Part shown: positions 28,187-34,440 of the stretch, piece by piece
How positions within the stretch are numbered: position 1 is the first letter of the stretch
Layout of the letters: the number at the start of each line of letters is the position of its first letter
Assembly (NCBI GenBank): GCA_035968315.1
Contig: JAVYIN010000008.1
Span: forward strand, 62,001-126,000
Direction: 5' to 3'
Length of the DNA stretch: 64,000 bases
Origin: Nitrospira sp.
GTDB taxonomy: Bacteria; Nitrospirota; Nitrospiria; Nitrospirales; Nitrospiraceae
Program-made: the position numbers and the translations under genes
The notes under the pieces: generated by a model
Seen by the model: the letters and a program-made list of their open reading frames with translations, nothing else
What the model was told of the DNA's origin: nothing
Databases searched by the model: none

Positions 28187-28720
28187 CTATCGTACCCAGG
28201 CTGTGGGAAAGCGCTGCCACCAGCTCTTCGGATTCGCCGCCCGCCATTGCGTCTGTTCCACCCAGAGGCGATCGGACTCGGCCTTGTTCAAACGATTGGC
28301 CATCGCCGCGCTGACATCGGACTGTTGCCGCACACCGGCCTGGATCATCTCCTTGGCCATGCGGGCCAGTCCCCCCGGAGGGTCAACCAGGTCTTCCGTG
28401 TCGCGGTACGCCAGGTTGAGATACAACTGCTCAACCGCTATCCACTGCTCTTCGCGGGACAGATGTTCCAAATAGGCATCGATCGCCTGATAGACATACG
28501 TGAGGTGGATATAGCTGGCAGCCGATGGCGTCTCGTCGATGGCCCGCTGACAGGCTTCAAGCGCACGACGATAATCGCCGGCCGCTAAAAAGAGATTCGT
28601 GCGTGCCAGATTGGAATGCGCCTGTGAGGGAGCCGCACTGCCTGGCTCACCGAATGCCGCCCCTCCCCACAAACCAATCAGCAGCCCGAACAGCGCCATG
28701 CATGCCAGACGATGGACCAT
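28187..28720 (-). CDS. Secreted TPR-like protein of unknown function
   Basis: 177 residues with a signal peptide (ending about AAFGE) and helical repeats: ARTNLFLAAGDYRRALEACQRAIDETP looks like one TPR unit, and ASYIHLTYVYQAIDAYLEHL another. AGGAGG precedes the ATG. Eight bases separate it from the PDZ gene upstream and nine from the membrane-protein gene downstream, so these genes form one operon. Function unknown. Confidence 0.65.
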   Translation of the reverse strand: MVHRLACMALFGLLIGLWGGAAFGEPGSAAPSQAHSNLARTNLFLAAGDYRRALEACQRAIDETPSAASYIHLTYVYQAIDAYLEHLSREEQWIAVEQLYLNLAYRDTEDLVDPPGGLARMAKEMIQAGVRQQSDVSAAMANRLNKAESDRLWVEQTQWRAANPKSWWQRFPTAWVR

Positions 28721-28728
28721 GAGACCTC

Positions 28729-29181
28729 CTATCTGCCGGACCCGCCATGCGAACTCATCGGGCCCTTCGGCAGCTTGTCGCTGGCGACACGCGTGATGGA
28801 CAGCTCACGAGTGCCTCCTTCACCCTTCACCCCCAACTTCACGACGGTTCCCGCTTGACCCCGGATCATCTTGACCACCTGTTCATATGTCTTTCCCGTC
28901 ACGGGAGTCCCATCCACCGTCATGACTTCATCCCCGTGACGGAGCCCTGCCTGTTGAGCCGGTCCTTCCGGATGGACCATCCCGACGTAGAGCACCGCCG
29001 GATCACCGATCCGCTCAGCCCCGACCTGGAGTGACACGCCGATCACGCCGTTGGGCAAAGACGAGTCATCCCCATGCGCATAGGGCGCCGAACTCACGGG
29101 CTGGTCGGCCGCCCCGGCGGCCCCCGCGAAGAAAAGCCCTATCATTAATACCGTCACAATATGAGTACTTGTGATCTTCAT
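28729..29181 (-). CDS. Secreted PDZ-domain protein
   Basis: 150 residues: signal peptide (MKITSTHIVTVLMIG... to AAGAA-D) and a single PDZ domain (IGVSLQVG, VGMVHPEGPAQQAGLRHGDE, VMTVDGTPVTGKTYEQVVKM, GTVVKLGV). No protease domain is attached, so it is probably an adaptor or chaperone in the periplasm. AAGGAGG upstream of 29181 fixes the start against an in-frame ATG at 29304. Confidence 0.82.
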   Translation of the reverse strand: MKITSTHIVTVLMIGLFFAGAAGAADQPVSSAPYAHGDDSSLPNGVIGVSLQVGAERIGDPAVLYVGMVHPEGPAQQAGLRHGDEVMTVDGTPVTGKTYEQVVKMIRGQAGTVVKLGVKGEGGTRELSITRVASDKLPKGPMSSHGGSGR

Positions 29182-29242
29182 CGGTCTCCCTCCTTGTGAA
29201 TAACCATCGACGATCGCTGCTTCCGTGCGCAGCTTCTGCACA

Positions 29243-30157
29243 CTAGCCTGCAAGGATCGCCCGTAAGGCCGTCTCCAGCGTCGGATATTGAAAGACGTAC
29301 CCACCGGAAAGCGCCTTCGCCGGACTCACTCGTTGACCTGTCGTCATCAGCGTTCCCAGCTCACCAAGCGCCACGTTCAACGCCAGGCCCGGCACCGGAA
29401 ACCAGGATGGCCTGTGCAACACCTTACCAAGAGTCATACTGAATTCGCTCATCGTCACCGGCGTCGGTGCCACAGCATTAACGGGACCAGACACCGTGGG
29501 GGTCCTGAGGACCCACTGAATCAAGCCGATGTGGTCGCGCCGGTGAATCCAGGAGACCCACTGGGTTCCCGGCATGATCGGACCTCCCGCGAACAACCGG
29601 AAGGGCAGCAGCATCTTCGGCAACGCGCCGCCGGCCTGTTCCAGGACCATGCCCGTCCGCAAAAGAACCACCCTCGTGCCATACGATGCAGCGGCAAGAG
29701 CCGCGGCTTCCCACTCCAGACAGAGATCGGCCAGAAAGCCTTGGCCGCGCACCGCGCCTTCATCCAGCACACGATCGTCGCTGGCCCCGTAGTAGCCGAT
29801 ACCGGACGCGTTGATGAGCGTGCGTGGTCTTGAAGACCGGCGCAATAGGGCCTCGACCAATAGGCGGGTAGTCCGCACACGGCTGTCGGTGAGGAGGCGC
29901 TTCCGCGCAGGGGTCCAGCGGGCTTCGGCGATTGGAGCCCCGGCGAGATTGATGATCGCATCGGCTCCTTCGAGCGCCTGCTCCCACAACCCGGCCTCTC
30001 GCCCACTCCACTCAACGGCAGTCACAGCGGGGCCGAACAACCGTTGGGCTTCTACCGGCCTTCTCGTCAGGAGTGTGACCGTATGGCCTTCCGCACAGAG
30101 CAACAGGCACAGGGGCCGGCCGATGAATCCCGTTCCGCCAGTCATCACAATGCGCAT
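29243..30157 (-). CDS. TIGR01777-type epimerase (SDR superfamily, YfcH-like)
   Basis: 304 residues. The NAD(P)-binding Rossmann motif MTGGTGFIG is at the N-terminus, with ADAIINLAGAPIAEARW, RKRLLTDSRVRTTRLLVEAL, SGIGYYGASDD and WIHRRDHIGLI, all family signatures, and a DUF1731-like C-terminus (QRVSPAKALSGGYVFQYPTLE). The catalytic Tyr lies in GYYG. The substrate is unknown. This epimerase is a common member of photolyase/LitR gene groups. Start at 30157 is supported by CAGGAGAAA upstream. Confidence 0.87.
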   Translation of the reverse strand: MRIVMTGGTGFIGRPLCLLLCAEGHTVTLLTRRPVEAQRLFGPAVTAVEWSGREAGLWEQALEGADAIINLAGAPIAEARWTPARKRLLTDSRVRTTRLLVEALLRRSSRPRTLINASGIGYYGASDDRVLDEGAVRGQGFLADLCLEWEAAALAAASYGTRVVLLRTGMVLEQAGGALPKMLLPFRLFAGGPIMPGTQWVSWIHRRDHIGLIQWVLRTPTVSGPVNAVAPTPVTMSEFSMTLGKVLHRPSWFPVPGLALNVALGELGTLMTTGQRVSPAKALSGGYVFQYPTLETALRAILAG

Positions 30158-30294
30158 CGTCGTTTCTCCTGCATCAACCAGACCGCATCGAAAACCATTC
30201 CGCGTCCATTCATAATGTCCACTGATATTGCCGGTCCCATGATCGTGATCCTGCCGTCCTCCCCGTAGCTCCCACAACACCACTCCTGCTCCAT
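30145..30294 (-). CDS. Possible small protein upstream of the epimerase
   Basis: A 49-codon frame (MEQEWCCGSYGEDG...) that overlaps the epimerase start by 13 bases and lies just downstream of the SUMF1 gene. GGAGG precedes the ATG but only two bases away, and a GTG at 30339 is the alternative start. It might be a coupling leader or a real small protein with a CC pair. No family is recognised, so it is reported with low confidence. Confidence 0.3.
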   Translation of the reverse strand: MEQEWCCGSYGEDGRITIMGPAISVDIMNGRGMVFDAVWLMQEKRRCAL

Positions 30295-30380
30295 GTCCTC
30301 CAAGGGGACAGGTTCCTCCAGAGGGAGGAGCCCGTCCACCTCAGCGAGAGACGCCGTGCGGAGTCGCGGCGCCGCCCTGG

Positions 30381-31226
30381 CTATTTTTGGCGAACCTCTT
30401 CATCAAGGCTACGAACACAGCGAAAGCCGGTGCCGTGCGTCTGAAGCGCAACCCCCCCGCGGCCCCTGGCGGAGGTCGTGATGTCGGCCAGCGGGCTATG
30501 CCACGAGCCGCCGCGGATCGATCGCACCACACCCTTCTTGTCAGGACCCTGCGGATTTCGGTCCTGCGCATGCTTGTAGTAATCCGCATCGTACCAGTCG
30601 GACACCCACTCCCTCGCATTGCCGGCCATATCTTTCACTCCGTAAGGGGAGTCTCCCTCAGGCAGAGTGCCGACGGGGTGGAGCGTCTTCTCCTCATCCC
30701 ATTCACGATCAAAATTTGCGCGCCTCAACGTCGCCGGTTCATTGCCCCAGGGAAACAAACGGCCATCGGTCCCACGAGCCGCCTTCTCCCATTCGGCCTC
30801 TGTCGGAAGACGCTTTTTGGCCCAACTACAGTAGGCCTTGGCGTCATACCAGGTCGTCTGAACGACAGGGAGTTGCTCGATACCCTTCGCGGACAAGAGC
30901 GGCCCCGTGCCGTACGGATTCGGCGGATTGCGATGGCCCGTCGCGGCGACGAAGGCCATGTACCGTTCATTGGTGACTTCGACTTGATCGATCGCAAAGG
31001 CATCGAGATAAATGGATCGTTGCGGCCATTCATCGGCGCGGCCCTTTCCCTCTGGATTCCCCATTAAAAATTCTCCGGCAGGAATCGTCACCATGGGAAC
31101 CGGATCAAGGTCTTTTGACCCCGGGGCCGCCGCCACGACAGTCGATGGCCCAACGGCACAGACAATGGCCATGATCCCTGCAGCCACATTCCAGCGAGCT
31201 GTGTTCCTGCTCAAGGCTCGTGTCAT
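30381..31226 (-). CDS. Secreted SUMF1 (formylglycine-generating-enzyme-like) protein
   Basis: 281 residues with a signal peptide and one SUMF1 domain: MVTIPAGEFLMGNPEGKGRADEWP, FAIDQVEVTNERYMAFV, KRLPTEAEWEKAARGTDGR, FPWGNEPATL, VKDMAGNAREWVSDWY, RSIRGGSWHSP and GTGFRCVRS. True formylglycine-generating enzymes use an active-site Cys pair that I cannot point to here, so a sulphatase-modifying role should not be assumed. Its ATG overlaps the stop of the His-rich gene (ATGA), with AAGGAG upstream. Confidence 0.85.
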   Translation of the reverse strand: MTRALSRNTARWNVAAGIMAIVCAVGPSTVVAAAPGSKDLDPVPMVTIPAGEFLMGNPEGKGRADEWPQRSIYLDAFAIDQVEVTNERYMAFVAATGHRNPPNPYGTGPLLSAKGIEQLPVVQTTWYDAKAYCSWAKKRLPTEAEWEKAARGTDGRLFPWGNEPATLRRANFDREWDEEKTLHPVGTLPEGDSPYGVKDMAGNAREWVSDWYDADYYKHAQDRNPQGPDKKGVVRSIRGGSWHSPLADITTSARGRGGVALQTHGTGFRCVRSLDEEVRQK

Positions 31227-31591
31227 TTCTTCTGCTCCTTGCTCCCCTCGATGGCGTGGGTCGTATGGATTTTGACTTGGCCGACAAGACGCTCCACCTG
31301 GCGCTTGTCCCCCCGCTCGGCTGCCTCTTGGGCCTGAGGGATGAGGGTTCTGGCCTCGTGCAAATGCTCCTCGATTTCTGCCTGCAGCGCGGGCGAGGCT
31401 ACGGTGCCTCCTAAGGCCGCGCGATGATACACCTCCCAGGCATGGTCCACCTCGTGCTCGGCGTCATGCACCGCTTTCGCGCTGTCCGGATGCGGGTGGC
31501 CGGCCGGATCGATGGGACCAGCTAATCCAATGCCGGTTCCCATGAGTGCGCTGAATACCATTCCAAGAATAATAGTGGTGTCCCGTGTCAT
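31223..31591 (-). CDS. Small periplasmic His-rich protein (SmbP-like)
   Basis: 122 residues with a signal peptide and a helical mature part rich in His and Glu (PAGHPHPDSAKAVHDAEHE, VDHAWEVYHRA, EEHLHEARTLIPQAQEAAERG). The spacing of His on helices is reminiscent of the small metal-binding protein SmbP of nitrifiers; that is the best guess, not a firm assignment. GGAGG supports the ATG at 31591. It is translationally coupled to the SUMF1 gene downstream. Confidence 0.6.
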   Translation of the reverse strand: MTRDTTIILGMVFSALMGTGIGLAGPIDPAGHPHPDSAKAVHDAEHEVDHAWEVYHRAALGGTVASPALQAEIEEHLHEARTLIPQAQEAAERGDKRQVERLVGQVKIHTTHAIEGSKEQKK

Positions 31592-31705
31592 GTGTACGCC
31601 TCCGTCGCAATCGCACCTTCGCCACAACCTGCTCACCATTCAATGAACGCGACGTCCTGAAACGCTCGATCATCTCAGGTCTCCTGCCAGGAAGTCAGAC
31701 TTTCT

Positions 31706-31728
31706 GGGGGGCGGCCATGCCGCCCCCC
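31706..31728 (-). terminator. Strong GC hairpin after second SUMF1 gene
   Basis: A perfect 10-bp inverted repeat, GGGGGGCGGC and GCCGCCCCCC, with a CAT loop lies 15 bases beyond the SUMF1 stop at 31743. No T run follows on the minus strand. It could stop or attenuate transcription between the promoter-proximal pair of genes and the photolyase part of the run. Confidence 0.5.
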
Positions 31729-31742
31729 CAACGGCCTTGCTG

Positions 31743-32708
31743 CTATTTCTTCTTCATGCTCTTCTTGATCAGATCACGGGTGGCCAAGTACTCCTTGTTC
31801 CCCGGATCAGCAGCCAGCGCCTTCTCGATGGAAGCCATCGCATCGGCGTTCTTCTCCGCCCCCATGGCGACGAGAGCCTGGATGAAGGCATCACGACCGG
31901 TCTGCATGGATTCGTCGGAAATCGTCTGTGCCGACTTGGCGCAACGGAATCCGAGTCCTACTCCATAGGAGTTGTTCTCCGGTTGATTCCAGAACCGATG
32001 GCTCGTGTGCAAGGATGTCTCCGGAGCCAGCCAGGAGCCGCCGCGCAACACCCTGACCGGACCCTGATTGGCAAAGTTGTAGCCCTTGTCCGGCCCCTTG
32101 GGGTTCAGCGCAAGACTCTCGTTATAGGACTTCGGGTCATACCAGTCATTGACCCACTCGAACACATTGCCGGCCATGTTATAGACGCCGAATCCACTTA
32201 CCCCTTCCGGATAGGAATCAACCGGCATGGTGCGACCGACATTCTGTCCATAATTGGCCTTCTTGGGATCAAGTTTGTGGCCCCAGGGATAATGGTTATC
32301 GCCATCCGGGCCTTTGGCAGCCCGCTCCCACTCCGCTTCGGTCGGAAGGCGCTTGCCGTCCCACTTGCAGAATGCGTCAGCATCAACCCAGCTCACCCCG
32401 ACCACAGGCTGGTTAGGCTTGCTCAGACGGGGATCGTCCCAGTACGCCGGTGCCGGATGGCCGGTAGCTTTCATGAATTCCTTGTACCGTGCATTCGACG
32501 CTTCGTACTTATCGATGAGGTAGGCATCGAGGACGACCTGATGCGCCGCTTCATCGGCATGTTCGCGACTCCCCATGGTGAACTCACCTTTGGGGATCAA
32601 TACCATATCCTTGTCGCCGGCAGACGAATCTGCTGCTGCCGCCATGGATAGAGTTCCCGTCATTAACGCCACTCCCAATCCCACCTGAAGAACTGTTTGA
32701 CTCCGCAT
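31743..32708 (-). CDS. Secreted SUMF1-domain protein with C-terminal helical tail
   Basis: 321 residues: signal peptide (MRSQTVLQVGLGVALMTG.. to AAAAD), SUMF1 domain (DMVLIPKGEFTMGSREHADEA, YLIDKYEASNARYKEFM, KRLPTEAEWERAAKG, YPWGHKLDPKKANYG, VYNMAGNVFEWVNDWY, VRVLRGGSWLAPE, GLGFRCAKS), then about 60 residues forming a TPR-like helical pair (AFIQALVAMGAEKNADAMASIEKALAADPGN) ending KKSMKKK. AGGAGG upstream fixes the start at 32708. It is the second gene from the light-switch promoter. Confidence 0.85.
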   Translation of the reverse strand: MRSQTVLQVGLGVALMTGTLSMAAAADSSAGDKDMVLIPKGEFTMGSREHADEAAHQVVLDAYLIDKYEASNARYKEFMKATGHPAPAYWDDPRLSKPNQPVVGVSWVDADAFCKWDGKRLPTEAEWERAAKGPDGDNHYPWGHKLDPKKANYGQNVGRTMPVDSYPEGVSGFGVYNMAGNVFEWVNDWYDPKSYNESLALNPKGPDKGYNFANQGPVRVLRGGSWLAPETSLHTSHRFWNQPENNSYGVGLGFRCAKSAQTISDESMQTGRDAFIQALVAMGAEKNADAMASIEKALAADPGNKEYLATRDLIKKSMKKK

Positions 32709-32764
32709 TGGAAACCTCCTTGGTTTGGAAACACCAGGAACACCCTGGCCGATTGAGACCCTTG

Positions 32765-33061
32765 TTACGACCGAACCTGCCACTCCCTCGATTGATCCAA
32801 TGTGCCCTGAGACCGAACCGTCCTTGACTCCAGCCGGACTCGCCGATTGCGCACAATGACGGGATCGACGACTTCCCCGCATTGCACACAGCGCTTGGCG
32901 GCAAACGCGAGTTCGCCGGTGCTATTCAGGAGGTCCATGCACAAGTCACTCACCATGAATCCGCCGCATCTGACGCACATCGACTCAGGGTGGCCTGCCA
33001 AAGAGACGGCCCGGTGCTGCAGATGATTCCCGTTCCCTTGCTGCGTCGATGCTGTTGCCAT
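32765..33061 (-). CDS. Small zinc-ribbon-like protein, first gene of the light-switch transcript
   Basis: 98 residues with CVRCGG and CVQCGE (CxxC twice, about 30 residues apart), consistent with a zinc ribbon. No other domain is seen. The start at 33061 is supported by GGAGGTGATT directly before the ATG, a near-perfect match to the 16S anti-Shine-Dalgarno. It is the first gene transcribed from the minus-strand promoter at 33111-33139. Confidence 0.65.
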   Translation of the reverse strand: MATASTQQGNGNHLQHRAVSLAGHPESMCVRCGGFMVSDLCMDLLNSTGELAFAAKRCVQCGEVVDPVIVRNRRVRLESRTVRSQGTLDQSREWQVRS

Positions 33062-33082
33062 AATCACCTCCATAGGATTTAT

Positions 33083-33174
33083 GTTCAATGTTTGTTTCAT
33101 GTATGTCTAATGTATAAACCATGATGTCCAATGTGTCAAGTGTTTTTGTATAAATTATTTGACAAACATTGGAC
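33083..33174. promoter_or_regulatory. Operator array for the CarH-like regulator (four repeats)
   Basis: Four copies of an eight-base motif GTYYAATG occur between the divergent genes: GTTCAATG 33083-33090, GTCTAATG 33105-33112, GTCCAATG 33126-33133, and the inverted CATTGGAC 33167-33174. The first three are direct repeats spaced 22 and 21 bases, two helical turns. The third and fourth lie immediately beside the -35 boxes of the two divergent promoters in mirror-image position. This is what a tetrameric repressor covering both promoters would need. Confidence 0.7.
33111..33139 (-). promoter_or_regulatory. Promoter of the zinc-ribbon/SUMF1/photolyase run
   Basis: On the minus strand TTGACA (33139-33134), a 17-base spacer and TATACA (33116-33111). 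The -35 is a perfect consensus and the -10 differs from TATAAT by one base. CATTGGAC directly follows the -35, so a bound repressor would block polymerase. Leader to the ATG at 33061 is about 45 bases. Confidence 0.75.
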
Positions 33175-33187
33175 GCTGAAATATAAT
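33159..33187 (+). promoter_or_regulatory. Perfect consensus sigma-70 promoter of the regulator gene
   Basis: TTGACA at 33159-33164, a 17-base spacer, and TATAAT at 33182-33187, an exact consensus promoter. The expected start of transcription is only a few bases before the ATG at 33200, so the mRNA is leaderless or nearly so, agreeing with the absence of a ribosome site. CATTGGAC lies three bases after the -35, implying autorepression. Confidence 0.8.
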
Positions 33188-33199
33188 CAAAAAATAATA

Positions 33200-34123
33200 A
33201 TGAATCTCCATAGAATTCATAGAGTTGCGAAACTAACAGGCCTCTCGAAGGATGTGATTCGTGTCTGGGAGAGGCGCTACGGGCTTGTCAAACCTTCGCG
33301 AAGCTCCAATCGCTATCGGGAGTACAGCGACGAAGAAGTGGCACTCCTTCGCTTCGTGAAGGATCAAATGGAACAAGGGGCAACGATCGGGGGACTGGCA
33401 GCGGAGGGACATGATGCCCTGGTCGCGCGCATGCGCATCGCCACGCCGGTTTCTCCCCAGGAGGAAAAACCGCATGAGCGGCTGCTAGATGATTTGATTG
33501 GATCCCTTGACCCGCTCGACAAGGCAGGATTCGAGCGCAAGCTCAACGGCGCGGTGGCCGTCATACCATTTGAAGAGGCGCTTCACCGAATATTACTGCC
33601 ACTGCAGCGCCGCATTGGCGAGCTCTGGCATGAAGGCAGATTGAAGGTAGGCATCGAGCACTACGTGACAAAACTCGTGCAGCAAAAACTCTTCTCCGTC
33701 ATGAATCAAATGCCGGTCAATGAATTAGGGCCCCGCGTCTTGATCGCCTGCGCTGAAGGGGAGCTTCATGAAATTGGCGCGCAAGCCGCCGCCTACATTG
33801 CCGCCTCTCATGGTTGCCAGGTGTATTACCTGGGCCCCAATTTGCCCACGTCAGAGCTTCTGTCATTCTGCGAGCGGATCACTCCCGATCTCGTCCTGCT
33901 CTCTCTCACCGATGCACAAACAGAAGCGGCCGCACTTCAACACCTCAAGAACCTCGAGCGGCTCGCCAGCCGCTGGTCTATTGCGGTGGGAGGACAGGGG
34001 GCGCGCGCCATCGAGCCGCTCCTGCGGAATTCCACGATAGAACTCCTCGACGACTTCAACGCACTGCACAGCCGACTGACCAGGCTTAGCTCACACCGCA
34101 AACTCGCCGATCATTCCCAATAG
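33200..34123 (+). CDS. CarH/LitR-type B12-dependent light-sensing MerR regulator
   Basis: 307 residues. N-terminal MerR winged helix (HRVAKLTGLSKDVIRVWERRYG), a helical middle domain with the CarH signature W-x9-EH (W143, E153, H154 in LWHEGRLKVGIEHY), and a C-terminal cobalamin-binding domain with ExHxxG (E188, H190, G193 in EGELHEIGA) followed by YYLGPNLPTSEL. In known CarH proteins adenosylcobalamin holds a DNA-binding tetramer in the dark and light breaks it. All signature residues needed for this are visible. It reads away from the photolyase-containing run, and its own promoter carries the operator motif. Confidence 0.88.
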   Translation: MNLHRIHRVAKLTGLSKDVIRVWERRYGLVKPSRSSNRYREYSDEEVALLRFVKDQMEQGATIGGLAAEGHDALVARMRIATPVSPQEEKPHERLLDDLIGSLDPLDKAGFERKLNGAVAVIPFEEALHRILLPLQRRIGELWHEGRLKVGIEHYVTKLVQQKLFSVMNQMPVNELGPRVLIACAEGELHEIGAQAAAYIAASHGCQVYYLGPNLPTSELLSFCERITPDLVLLSLTDAQTEAAALQHLKNLERLASRWSIAVGGQGARAIEPLLRNSTIELLDDFNALHSRLTRLSSHRKLADHSQ

Positions 34124-34239
34124 AGAGCGCTTCGGATCCATTCGCCTGCAGATAATCGAGGATCTGAATAAAGGAAACCCCGGGAAAGGCGGGCGACTAC
34201 CGGCTTCACGGCAGTCGATCGAGAGAAGAAAAGCCCTAG
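34124..34239. other. Short gap before the 201-bp repeat
   Basis: No gene seen. It continues from the regulator stop to the left end of the repeat, which begins right after CTAG. Confidence 0.4.
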
Positions 34240-34440
34240 CAGGCTGCGGAAATTCTCTGGTAGAGACGCTCAGCATCGATGAATGGATCAGACACGGGAG
34301 CGGTTCAGAGCAATCGCAGGATGATCAAAAAGGCCGTCCAGCAAGGCCGCAGCAAGCGAAGAGGCGAAGCGTACTGACGAATGTACGGAGAGCCTCTGAG
34401 CGCCGCGAGAACGCCGTTGGCGGACTTTGTCAGCATCCTG
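34240..34440. repeat. 201-bp MITE-like repeat, copy 1
   Basis: This element and the one at 62348-62548 have exactly the same length and are about 85-90% identical by eye. The ends are imperfect inverted repeats: CAGGCTGCGGAAA at the left, and CAGGATGCTGACAAA reading in from the right. A third internal CAGGATGATCAAAAA lies in the middle. CTAG stands immediately outside both ends, which would fit a 4-base target duplication. The right end abuts the stop codon of the 1335-residue gene. No transposase is encoded, so it would be non-autonomous. Confidence 0.75.
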
